From Eudoraea sp. (GTDB lineage Bacteria > Bacteroidota > Bacteroidia > Flavobacteriales > Flavobacteriaceae): DNA of 55,666 bases. Below, one piece after another: positions 1 to 8,314 of this stretch; within the stretch, counting starts at the first letter, position 1, and each line of letters opens with the position of its first letter. The translations under genes and the position numbers were made by a program. Where the stretch lies: positions 1 to 55,666 of the forward strand of contig JAHEHU010000006.1 in assembly GCA_024639765.1 (NCBI GenBank). Reading direction: 5' to 3'. Below the pieces are notes generated by a model. It worked only from the letters and a program-made list of their open reading frames with translations, was not told the DNA's origin and did no database searches.

Positions 1-46
1 CTTTGCTGTTTAGAATCATTTTACATTAACGCTAGTTTATCTACTG

Positions 47-1189
47 ATGAAATTGAATAAAAACGATATTCTGGAAGCACTCCAAACCATCTCTGTACCA
101 GGTGAAGGCCAAAATATGGTAGAAAGCGGAGCAGTGAAGAATATACAGATCTTTGGCGATGAGGTAGTGGTAGATATTGTCATCAAGAATCCAAGTTTAC
201 AAGCTCGGAAAAAAACAGAGGTTTCCATTCTTCAAACCATTCATAGGAAGGTCTATGAGAAGGCCAAGATCACCGTAAATCTGAAGGTGGAAGCTGCTAC
301 TTCGCCAAAAGCAAATGAAATTAAGGGGAAACCTATCCCCGGAATACAAAATATCATTGCAGTTGCTTCAGGGAAAGGGGGAGTAGGAAAATCTACCATA
401 ACAGCCAACCTCGCTGTAACCTTATCAAAAATGGGTTTCAAAGTGGGTATTCTGGATGCTGATATTTACGGTCCATCTATCCCTATCATGTTCGATGTTG
501 CTATGGAAAAACCGTTAGCCGTTGATGTAGGTGGAAAGTCGAAAATGAAACCTGTTGAAAGCTACGGACTCAAAATATTGTCCATAGGATTTTTTACACA
601 ACCCAACCAGGCCGTGGTTTGGAGGGGTCCCATGGCTGCAAAGGCCTTGAATCAGATGATTTTTGATGCCCATTGGGGAGAATTGGATTTTTTGCTCATA
701 GATCTTCCTCCGGGAACCGGGGATATACATCTGAGTATTATGCAATCTCTTCCAATAACGGGCGCTGTTGTAGTGAGTACCCCACAGGAAATTGCGCTGG
801 CAGATGCACGTAAGGGTGTAGCCATGTTCCAACAGGAAGCGATCAATGTACCAGTATTGGGTATCTTAGAAAATATGGCCTACTTTACCCCTGAGGAATT
901 ACCAGATAATAAGTATTATATTTTTGGAAAGGAGGGTGCTAAACATCTCGCAGAGGATATTGGGGTACCTTTTTTAGGAGAAATACCGCTGGTTCAAAGT
1001 ATACGTGAGGCGGGCGATGCCGGCCGGCCTGCGGCTATGCAAAGTGCCACTTCTCTGGAAACAGCTTTCCAGGATATGACGAAAAATGTAGTTCAGGAAC
1101 TGGTAAGGAGAAATACAGACTTACCTCCTACAGAGGCTATAAAAATCACAACCATGGCAGGGTGTGCAGCTGTTAAAAAGAAAGCGTAA
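47..1189 (+). CDS. mrp: Mrp/ApbC-family Fe-S cluster carrier ATPase
   Basis: P-loop ATPase of the Mrp/NBP35 family, which carries Fe-S clusters to apoproteins in the cytosol (family knowledge). The 380-residue protein has an N-terminal MIP18/DUF59-like domain (about residues 1-85) and a ParA-like ATPase domain. The deviant Walker A is GKGGVGKST at residues 109-117, followed by DADIYGPS and, later, LIDLPPGTGD. The C-terminal CxxC seen in many Mrp proteins is not obvious here. A single late Cys lies in MAGCAAV near the C-terminus. The ATG at 47 gives a normal family N-terminus. The stop overlaps the start of the NifU-like gene by one base (TAATG), so the two are probably translated together. 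This fits an Fe-S assembly pair serving the many Fe-S enzymes encoded downstream. Confidence 0.95.
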   Translation: MKLNKNDILEALQTISVPGEGQNMVESGAVKNIQIFGDEVVVDIVIKNPSLQARKKTEVSILQTIHRKVYEKAKITVNLKVEAATSPKANEIKGKPIPGIQNIIAVASGKGGVGKSTITANLAVTLSKMGFKVGILDADIYGPSIPIMFDVAMEKPLAVDVGGKSKMKPVESYGLKILSIGFFTQPNQAVVWRGPMAAKALNQMIFDAHWGELDFLLIDLPPGTGDIHLSIMQSLPITGAVVVSTPQEIALADARKGVAMFQQEAINVPVLGILENMAYFTPEELPDNKYYIFGKEGAKHLAEDIGVPFLGEIPLVQSIREAGDAGRPAAMQSATSLETAFQDMTKNVVQELVRRNTDLPPTEAIKITTMAGCAAVKKKA

Positions 1190-1428
1190 TGACTTCTGAA
1201 GAAATACGTACAAACGTTGAAAAAGCCCTAGATGAGATTCGTCCCTTCTTACAAAGTGATGGTGGCGATATTTCACTGGTTGCTATTGAAAACAACAAAT
1301 CAGTAAAAGTACGTTTGGAAGGCAACTGCGTTGGTTGTAGTGTTAATCAGATGACCTTGAAAAGTGGCGTTGAGATGACCATTAAGAAGTATGTGCCTCA
1401 AATAGAACAGGTCATCAATGTTGATTAA
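1189..1428 (+). CDS. NifU-like C-terminal domain Fe-S scaffold protein
   Basis: Seventy-nine-residue stand-alone NifU C-terminal domain (Nfu type). The cluster-binding CxxC is CVGC at Cys47 and Cys50, within the family pattern GNCVGCSVNQMTL. Such proteins hold a [4Fe-4S] cluster at a dimer interface and hand it to target enzymes. Its ATG overlaps the mrp stop codon by one base. It ends about 70 bp before the convergent ABC transporter gene, with no clear terminator hairpin in the gap. Confidence 0.93.
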   Translation: MTSEEIRTNVEKALDEIRPFLQSDGGDISLVAIENNKSVKVRLEGNCVGCSVNQMTLKSGVEMTIKKYVPQIEQVINVD

Positions 1429-1496
1429 TTAGAGCGAAGTGAAGCTTTGAGAAGTAACGCTTCCAGATATAACTTCCATGTTTCGTTAATCATAGG

Positions 1497-3233
1497 CTAG
1501 ATCCTGGCCTGATAGGTAAACAGGTTGTAATATCGACCCTCTTTGGCGATCAGTTCATCATGTTTTCCCTGCTCTTCAATTTTGCCTTCTTCAATGACGA
1601 GAATTTGATCTGCTCGGCGAATAGTACTTAACCTATGGGCGATAACAAAGGTGGTCCTTCCTTTTGTCAATGCCGCCAAACTCTGTTGAATAAGTCCTTC
1701 ACTTTCAGTATCAAGGTTAGAAGTAGCTTCATCAAGAATCAGTATCCTGGGATCTGCCAAAACGGCTCTGGCAATAGCAATGCGTTGCCTTTGCCCCCCG
1801 GAGAGCTTAATGCCTCTTTCACCTATCAGCGTATCTAATCCGTCTTCAAAGCGATCTGTAAATTCATCAACGTAAGCGGCTTTTACAGCTTCCAATAATT
1901 TTTCTTCAGATGCATTGGGTCTTGGGAACAGTATATTTTCTCTAATTGTTCCCTCAAATAGAAAATCATCCTGAAGCACTACACCGAGATGTTTTCTATA
2001 GCTGGTTAGCGAAACTTTTGAAAGGTCTTTCCCGTCAACTGTTATTACTCCGGAATCGGGAGTTAAAAAACTGGCCGCCAATCCGGCTATGGTACTTTTG
2101 CCTGAGCCAGAACTACCAACAAGCGCTACCACAGATCCTGAAGGAGCACTAAAACTAATGGAATGCAATACTTCTTTTTCCTCTTCGTAGGCGAAAGAAA
2201 CATCCTTGAATTCAATATCACCTTTGATCTTATCAATGGTAATGATTCGATCTTCCGGGTTTTCCTCTTCCCTCATGTTCATCAACTCCTCCGTCCTGTC
2301 CAGGCCGGCCAACGCCTCGCTTAATTGGCTGCCAATATTGCTCATTTGAACAATGGGTGCAACCATTAAACCGAGCAGGAAAGTGAATTCCAGGAACTCA
2401 CCTATGGTGAGCTGGTCATTCATAATCTTATAACCTCCAATACCCATGATCCCGGTTGTAGCCACTCCTAAAAGAAAGGTGGAAGAGCTGGTCATGACGG
2501 CGGTTGCGGTTAAACTTTTTTTTACATTCTGGTATAATCGATGTACGCCATCCTTAAATACATCATGTTCCTGAACCTCTGCATTAAATCCTTTTATGAC
2601 GCGGATCCCACCCAACGTTTCTGTAAGTCGGCCCGTAACTTCAGCATTGATCTTTCCACGGTTTCGAAAAATTGGACGAATGATCTTAAAGGCTTTTAGG
2701 GCCACTACTGCAAATATGGCCAGTGGTATAAGTGCAAATACCGTCATAGACACACTAATATTGAGTAAAAGGACAAGGGCCGCAATTGCCGTAATGGATC
2801 CGCCTACCAATTGAACCAAACCAGTACCAATAAGGTTGCGTACTCCCTCAACATCGGTCATGATCCTTGAGACCAACTCCCCAGATTTTGTGTTGTCGAA
2901 GAATCGGGTAGGGAGGGCGAGGATCTTATGTTGAACCTGGGCCCTTAATTCAGAGATCATGTACTGGGCCTGCACGCTTAATATTTTCGTTAAGAGAAAA
3001 GAGGTTACGGCCTGCACCAAAATGGCCAGAATAACGATTCCGATAAGGAGTTTTAAAAAGGGTAGGTTCTTATTGGGGATAATATCGTCCATTAAATATT
3101 TAAGTGACATTGGAGCCACAAAACTGGCAGCCTTGCTGATCACTATTAAAATGAGTCCTATAAGAACGAGATTTCTTCGGGGCCATATGATGGTTTTAAA
3201 TGCTTTAAGGATGCTTACTTTCTTGTTGGCCAT
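1497..3233 (-). CDS. ABC exporter, fused membrane and ATPase domains (MsbA/multidrug type)
   Basis: Half-size ABC exporter of 578 residues in the inner membrane, probably working as a homodimer. The six-helix transmembrane domain covers about residues 20-310. The ATPase domain has Walker A GSSGSGKS (373-380), signature LSGGQ (477-481), Walker B RILILDEATS (about 496-505) and the switch His in IAHRLST (His533). Its substrate cannot be read from the sequence. Lipid A-like lipids or drugs are usual for the family. It stands alone, convergent with the NifU-like gene and divergent from the PhnA-domain gene. Confidence 0.93.
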   Translation of the reverse strand: MANKKVSILKAFKTIIWPRRNLVLIGLILIVISKAASFVAPMSLKYLMDDIIPNKNLPFLKLLIGIVILAILVQAVTSFLLTKILSVQAQYMISELRAQVQHKILALPTRFFDNTKSGELVSRIMTDVEGVRNLIGTGLVQLVGGSITAIAALVLLLNISVSMTVFALIPLAIFAVVALKAFKIIRPIFRNRGKINAEVTGRLTETLGGIRVIKGFNAEVQEHDVFKDGVHRLYQNVKKSLTATAVMTSSSTFLLGVATTGIMGIGGYKIMNDQLTIGEFLEFTFLLGLMVAPIVQMSNIGSQLSEALAGLDRTEELMNMREEENPEDRIITIDKIKGDIEFKDVSFAYEEEKEVLHSISFSAPSGSVVALVGSSGSGKSTIAGLAASFLTPDSGVITVDGKDLSKVSLTSYRKHLGVVLQDDFLFEGTIRENILFPRPNASEEKLLEAVKAAYVDEFTDRFEDGLDTLIGERGIKLSGGQRQRIAIARAVLADPRILILDEATSNLDTESEGLIQQSLAALTKGRTTFVIAHRLSTIRRADQILVIEEGKIEEQGKHDELIAKEGRYYNLFTYQARI

Positions 3234-3380
3234 AAATGAATTGATATTGTCTATAAGAAGGGTCCCAAGTTACGTATAATATCAGCAATTGTGTAAAGCG
3301 TAAATCCCTCGTAATATTTTATTCTAAATTAGTATTTCAGCCAGAAGTCTGGTAAATTCACGCTACAACAAATTTATAGC

Positions 3381-3590
3381 ATGGAAACGCTGGATAGTAA
3401 TGGGAATCTTCTCGAAGATGGAGACAATGTGCATGTTACGAAGGATCTTAAAATAAAGGGAATGTCCAAAACTTTAAAAAGAGGAAATATTATAAAGAGT
3501 ATAAGACTTACCTCAGATGCTAATTCAGTGGAATGCCGGATTGGGAAAAGTACCATTGTATTGAAAACACAGTTCTTAAAGAAAGCCTAG
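3381..3590 (+). CDS. Small PhnA-domain (YjdM-like) protein
   Basis: Sixty-nine residues matching the C-terminal domain of PhnA/YjdM proteins (pattern DSNGNLLEDGD, then KDLKIKGMSKTLKRG, then IGKSTIVLKT). The usual N-terminal zinc ribbon of about 40 residues is absent. The ATG at 3381 begins right at the domain edge, and no Cys pairs are encoded just upstream. The biochemical role is unknown, and despite the name a link to phosphonate use is doubtful. It ends 2 bp before the acylase start, so the two genes are probably one transcript. Confidence 0.8.
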   Translation: METLDSNGNLLEDGDNVHVTKDLKIKGMSKTLKRGNIIKSIRLTSDANSVECRIGKSTIVLKTQFLKKA

Positions 3591-3592
3591 AA

Positions 3593-5770
3593 ATGAAAAT
3601 ATCACAATTATTTATTGTCATTTTACTCATTGTCTCATGCAGATCAGCAGATACGTCTTCAGACTTGGCTCGTTGGGAAGCATATGCAGAGAATACTACT
3701 ATCATCAGAGATGATTTTGGGGTGCCTCATATTTATGGTAAAACCGATGCCGATGCCGTATTCGGATTATTATACGCCCAATGTGAAGACGATTTTAACA
3801 GGGTTGAACAAAACTATATCTGGGCCACGGGCAGACTGGCTGAGGTAGAAGGGGAGGAAGCATTATACAGCGATCTGCGTGCAAGATTGTTTATGACAAA
3901 AGAAGAGGCCATTGCCAATTATGAAAAAAGCCCGGAATGGCTAAAAGAACTTTGCGATGCCTTTGCGGCAGGGATAAATTACTATTTGCATACCCACCCG
4001 GAAGTAACACCAAAACTTTTAACAAAATTTGAACCCTGGATGCCCATGTACTTTAGTGAAGGGTCTATTGGGGGAGATATAGAGCGTATAAGCACTCGCA
4101 AAATACAGGCGATGTACGAAAAAGGAATTTCATTTCCCAAGACGCTTGAAGCTCAATTAGAAAAGAAAGAAGCGGAACTGGAACCGCAGGGATCTAATGG
4201 GATCGCCATCTCCGGGAAACTCACACAGTCTGGAAATGCCATGCTTTTAATTAATCCTCACACCTCATTTTATTTTAGGGGAGAGGTTCATGCAGTTAGT
4301 GAAGAAGGGCTTAATGCTTACGGAGCAGTTACTTGGGGCCAATTCTTTATCTATCAGGGATTCAATGAAAAAACAGGCTGGATGCATACTTCTACCTATA
4401 CCGATGTCATGGACGAATTTGTAGAAACGGTGATAGACCAGGAGGGAGATCTGCTCTATCAATATGGTGAAGAACTACGGCCGGTGACCACCTCTGAAGT
4501 GACCCTGAAGTACAAAGAAGGAAATGAATTGAAGGAAAAGACCTTTCCAACCTACAGGACCCACCACGGGCCCATTACCCATATGGAGGGAGATAGGGTA
4601 GTTGCCTCCGCCATGATGTGGGAACCGGTAAAGGCGTTGGAACAGTCTTATATACGCACGAAGCAACAGGGGTATGAGGGGTTCAGGGAGATGATGGATA
4701 TCCGGACTAATTCTTCTAATAATACAGTCTACGCCGATGCAGAAGGGAATATTGCCTATTTCCATGGTAATTTTATCCCTGTGCGAGACACCATCTATGA
4801 TTTTTCACAACCGGTGGAAGGAAAAGATCCAAACACAGATTGGAAAGGATTACATACGGTAGATGAGAATATTCTGGTGTTGAATCCTGAGAATGGATGG
4901 ATACAAAATTGTAATTCAACCCCGTTTACGTCTGCGCTGGAGTATAGCCCCAAAAGGGAGAATTACCCCGGGTATATGTCTATTGACAGGGAGAATTTTA
5001 GGGGAATACATGCCATAGAATTATTGCGAAACAGAAGTGGTTATACGTTAGACAGCCTTATTCAAGTAGCGTATGACCCTTATTTGCCGGCATTTTCAGC
5101 ACTCATCCCCGGCCTGATGGAAGCCTATGATAAATCGCCATCTAAAGACCCTGAGATGGCAAAGGCCATAGGGTTACTTAGAACGTGGGATTACAAGACC
5201 GCAAAGGAATCCGTAGGAATGACCTTGGCAAATTATTATGGCACCAATTATGGAAGGGAAGGAGTTCGTCCATACGCTATGACCGACATGGAAGCTATGA
5301 CCTACTTTGGATCCGATTCGCCTTACAAAGAACGTCTTGCAGTTTTTGATAAGACCTTAAAGCAGCTTATAAATGATTTTGGCACCTGGGAAATGCCATG
5401 GGGTGAAGTAAATCGCTATCAACGACTAAATGGTGATATCCGCCAGGCCTTTGATGATGATAAACCCAGTATTCCTATTGGCTTCGCCTCCGGGCGATGG
5501 GGTGCACTTGCCGCCTATGGAGCTCGTTATACGAATAATACCAAAAAGATCTATGGTACCCGTGGAAATAGTTTTGTGGCCGTTGTTGAATTTGGGGAAC
5601 AAGTGAAAGCCAAAAGTATCTTAGCAGGGGGACAAAGCGGCGATCCTTCATCACCTCATTTTGATGATCAATCACAACCGTATGCGGATGTAAAATTTAA
5701 GGACGTAGCTTTCTACAAAGAGGATGTAATGAAGCGGGCGCAAGAAACCTATCAGCCCGGGAAACGGTAG
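3593..5770 (+). CDS. Lipoprotein penicillin/acyl-homoserine lactone acylase family (peptidase S45)
   Basis: Ntn-hydrolase of the S45 family, made as a precursor that cleaves itself into alpha and beta chains and hydrolyses amide bonds of acylated substrates. The reading frame is open upstream to 3533, but ATG 3593 is chosen because it gives a lipoprotein signal (IVSC, Cys16) and follows the PhnA-domain stop by 2 bp. The product is 725 residues, normal for the family. The predicted beta-chain N-terminal nucleophile is Ser201 in PQG-SNGIAI. Further family blocks are LINPHTSF, the TYRTHHGP region and RGNSFVAVVEFG near the C-terminus. Anchoring in the envelope suggests action on acylated compounds arriving from outside. 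Penicillins, acyl-homoserine lactones or other N-acyl compounds cannot be told apart from sequence. Confidence 0.9.
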   Translation: MKISQLFIVILLIVSCRSADTSSDLARWEAYAENTTIIRDDFGVPHIYGKTDADAVFGLLYAQCEDDFNRVEQNYIWATGRLAEVEGEEALYSDLRARLFMTKEEAIANYEKSPEWLKELCDAFAAGINYYLHTHPEVTPKLLTKFEPWMPMYFSEGSIGGDIERISTRKIQAMYEKGISFPKTLEAQLEKKEAELEPQGSNGIAISGKLTQSGNAMLLINPHTSFYFRGEVHAVSEEGLNAYGAVTWGQFFIYQGFNEKTGWMHTSTYTDVMDEFVETVIDQEGDLLYQYGEELRPVTTSEVTLKYKEGNELKEKTFPTYRTHHGPITHMEGDRVVASAMMWEPVKALEQSYIRTKQQGYEGFREMMDIRTNSSNNTVYADAEGNIAYFHGNFIPVRDTIYDFSQPVEGKDPNTDWKGLHTVDENILVLNPENGWIQNCNSTPFTSALEYSPKRENYPGYMSIDRENFRGIHAIELLRNRSGYTLDSLIQVAYDPYLPAFSALIPGLMEAYDKSPSKDPEMAKAIGLLRTWDYKTAKESVGMTLANYYGTNYGREGVRPYAMTDMEAMTYFGSDSPYKERLAVFDKTLKQLINDFGTWEMPWGEVNRYQRLNGDIRQAFDDDKPSIPIGFASGRWGALAAYGARYTNNTKKIYGTRGNSFVAVVEFGEQVKAKSILAGGQSGDPSSPHFDDQSQPYADVKFKDVAFYKEDVMKRAQETYQPGKR

Positions 5771-5774
5771 TTCA

Positions 5775-6422
5775 CTATTCTTTTACAATGATCAGCGATG
5801 CTTTAGAGCCGGTAGAAAGCAACCATTTGTTTGAATAGATTAGCTTGCCCATATCGTCATAGACGTCTACCTGAGCCGTATTTGGACCTGAGGTTCCTTG
5901 ATTCAGAGCTTCAAAATCTAAACGGTTAAATCCTTTTTCGAGTGAAACATTTACTCCCTTAAAACTTCCTGTTAGAAGTATGTTAGGATCAATAACCTCT
6001 TCATTGGCATAGATCTTTACCCTGTCCCCATCTACATATTCATGATCGCGGCAGACGATGCCAACAAATTTTGAGGTAGTTTTAATATCCCCCAAATACA
6101 TATCACCATAGTGTTCTTTGCTATTCCCTTTTTCTCGCTCTCCTACTTTTGTATCTATCTTTAGATCAAAGCCCGCCTGCCTTAATTCTTTGTCTGGAAT
6201 CATTTGGATGTTTCTGGCCATGAGGGAATCCTTTAGATTAGGAGTTTTACTCATATCTATCACAGAAGGCATTCGTAGTCCATTACCCTGCTTAGGATTC
6301 GCTTTGATATCAAGGGTAGGTTTTGGCCCTATTTTCAAAGGCTGTGTTTTTGGAATATCTGTTTGTGACGTTCCGATCGCAGCAAAACCTATTAAAAAGA
6401 CAAGTGCAAAAAAGGGTTTCAT
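5775..6422 (-). CDS. Secreted protein of unknown function
   Basis: A 215-residue protein with a clear signal peptide (positively charged start, then FFALVFLIGFAAIGTSQ, cleavage probable after about residue 19). I do not recognise a named domain. The second half has beta-rich segments such as VNVSLEKGFNRLDFEALNQG and AQVDVYDDMGKLIYSN, which resemble an immunoglobulin-like or secreted beta-sandwich fold. It ends 4 bp from the convergent acylase stop. It has its own upstream gap of about 107 bp holding a perfect inverted repeat (see 6430-6445), so it is probably transcribed apart from the nuo operon. Confidence 0.7.
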   Translation of the reverse strand: MKPFFALVFLIGFAAIGTSQTDIPKTQPLKIGPKPTLDIKANPKQGNGLRMPSVIDMSKTPNLKDSLMARNIQMIPDKELRQAGFDLKIDTKVGEREKGNSKEHYGDMYLGDIKTTSKFVGIVCRDHEYVDGDRVKIYANEEVIDPNILLTGSFKGVNVSLEKGFNRLDFEALNQGTSGPNTAQVDVYDDMGKLIYSNKWLLSTGSKASLIIVKE

Positions 6423-6429
6423 AGCAACA

Positions 6430-6445
6430 CTTTAACGGGTTAAAG
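6430..6445. repeat. Perfect inverted repeat just upstream of the secreted-protein gene
   Basis: Arms CTTTAAC and GTTAAAG separated by two bases (CTTTAACGGGTTAAAG), ending 7 bp before the start codon of the gene ending at 5775. There is no T-run, so it is not a terminator. It could be an operator or a structure over the translation start. Function is inferred only. Confidence 0.35.
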
Positions 6446-6529
6446 GTAGCAAATACCCTGCCATGTGGCTATAAATCGTTGTTAAATTCGATAAATGCCC
6501 TAAAGGACCAAGTTGTTAAATTGAAGATT

Positions 6530-6868
6530 TCAAGGCTTTTCTTTTGATCTTCTTTCCCAGTATTGAGGACGTGTATCAGTGGTTTCCTGATTCCAATACG
6601 CCGGTGTTACTTTATGACCATCAAAGGTCCTTAGTTTGCGTTGGTATATCCATATGGTAGGATTAAAGACCATATCAGTAACAGCCACTGTATAAAGTTG
6701 TGGATCTTCTTCACTCTTTTTTTTGTCTTCTGCCGTTACTACTTCAAAACCATTGTGCTCCAACAATTTTAGCAGAAAATCCTTTCGGTCCTTATCTACT
6801 CCTTTTTCAACAAAAGTCACCCTGGTCTCCTCAATACTACCAAACATATGTTTACCTCCTAATCCCAT
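6530..6868 (-). CDS. Conserved-looking small protein ending the kor-nuo operon
   Basis: A 112-residue soluble protein with no signal peptide, no membrane segment and no cysteine. I do not recognise the family. It has a probable alpha/beta N-terminal part (EETRVTFVEKGVDKDRK, then LLKLLEHNGFEVV) and an aromatic, basic C-terminus (YWNQETTDTRPQYWERR). Its ATG lies 6 bp after the nuoN stop, so it is co-transcribed with complex I. The position suggests an assembly or regulatory factor, or an accessory subunit, of the 11-subunit complex. That is inference from context only. Confidence 0.72.
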   Translation of the reverse strand: MGLGGKHMFGSIEETRVTFVEKGVDKDRKDFLLKLLEHNGFEVVTAEDKKKSEEDPQLYTVAVTDMVFNPTIWIYQRKLRTFDGHKVTPAYWNQETTDTRPQYWERRSKEKP

Positions 6869-6874
6869 GTCTTA

Positions 6875-8302
6875 TTAATTAAATGTAGCACTTAATGCAT
6901 AGATATAATCATAAACGGGACTATAGACCCCAAGCAATAAAATGCCAACAACCGTGATTATAAGTCCTAATCTCATAAAGATCTTATTTTTGAAAAAGGG
7001 AATGGCTTCTTCACTGGTCCTTAAGAACATGGCCCGTATTACCAACAGGTAATAGTATAGAGCAATGGTTACATTAACTACAGCCAGAAAGACCAATAGA
7101 TAATACCCCTTACTTGCAGCCGCCGTAAATAAGAAAAATTTACCAAAAAAACCTGCTACAGGGGGAATTCCCGCTAAGGAGAAAAGGCCTAACATCATTA
7201 CCAGACTCAATTTGGGATTTGTACGATAAAGCCCTTCATAATCTTTCATGTTTTCTTTTCCTGTCTGTAATGAGATAGACTGAACCACCCCAAAGGCAGC
7301 CAGGTTTGAGAAAATATAGATCAATACGAAATAAACGACGGTTGCTGTACCAAGTTGTGTACCCGTGATCAACCCCAGAAGGATAAACCCGGCCTGTGCT
7401 ATGGAAGAGAATGCCAGAAACCGCTTCATATTCTGTTGACGCAATGCAAACAAATTTCCAATAAACATAGTGAGAATTGCAAGTGCATATATCATGTTTT
7501 CCCAATACTGCATCAGCGGTTTAAGAACGGTAAAAAGCAAGATCATCAATATAAATACTGCAGCCCCTTTGGAAATAACGGATAAATAGGATGCAATGGA
7601 AATAGGGGCGCCCTCATAGACATCGGCTGTCCAGAAATGAAATGGCACCAGGGATATTTTAAATGCCAGTCCGGCAAAAAAGAGTACCATACCCAAAATT
7701 GTGAGATCATTTCCTGTTATGGATCCCATAATATCGGCAAAATAGATAGATCCTGAGGTGGCATATAATAGTGAAATACCAAACAAAGATATCCCCGAGG
7801 CCAATGCCGATGACAGAATGAGCTTTATCCCCGCCTCACTCGATTTCATTTTAAATATTTCAAAAGCGGCCAGGGAAGCCAATGGCAAGGTTGACAATTC
7901 CAATCCCAAATAGAACATTAAAAAATCGCCGGATGATACCATAAAATAGATTCCCAATAAAGAAGAGAATAACAGAATGAAAAATTCAGTTCCCCTGTGT
8001 TGTGCGACTATTTTTTCTTTCACCCAGTCAGCAGCCTGCAACATTACTATCAGTACACCCAGGTTTAAAATATTCTTGAAGAAGTGGATCATCCCATTTG
8101 TCCGGAACATATCCCCAAAAAGTGACCCGTCTTCCATTGGTAAAAATCCCAGAAGTGTATGTACTCCAAAAAGAAAGATGACTAAAGGTATTACAAGGCT
8201 CTTTTTATTCTCGGAGATAAAAATTTCAACTATAAGCAAGAGCAGTGCAATGGCCAGTAGTGAAATTTCTTGTCTTAACAGTAAAAAAGTATCGATCTCC
8301 AT
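6875..8302 (-). CDS. nuoN: NADH-quinone oxidoreductase-type complex I subunit N
   Basis: A 475-residue polytopic membrane protein, one of three antiporter-like proton-pumping subunits. It shows the Mrp-antiporter pattern in the middle (KISLVPFHFWTADVYEGAP) with the conserved lysine and histidines in transmembrane helices. Later blocks are SSIAQAGFILLG and LFSLAGIPPVAGFFGK. The length is normal. The start is 12 bp after the nuoM stop and the gene is followed closely by the 112-residue gene. Confidence 0.96.
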   Translation of the reverse strand: MEIDTFLLLRQEISLLAIALLLLIVEIFISENKKSLVIPLVIFLFGVHTLLGFLPMEDGSLFGDMFRTNGMIHFFKNILNLGVLIVMLQAADWVKEKIVAQHRGTEFFILLFSSLLGIYFMVSSGDFLMFYLGLELSTLPLASLAAFEIFKMKSSEAGIKLILSSALASGISLFGISLLYATSGSIYFADIMGSITGNDLTILGMVLFFAGLAFKISLVPFHFWTADVYEGAPISIASYLSVISKGAAVFILMILLFTVLKPLMQYWENMIYALAILTMFIGNLFALRQQNMKRFLAFSSIAQAGFILLGLITGTQLGTATVVYFVLIYIFSNLAAFGVVQSISLQTGKENMKDYEGLYRTNPKLSLVMMLGLFSLAGIPPVAGFFGKFFLFTAAASKGYYLLVFLAVVNVTIALYYYLLVIRAMFLRTSEEAIPFFKNKIFMRLGLIITVVGILLLGVYSPVYDYIYALSATFN

Positions 8303-8314
8303 GAAACGTTTCTT

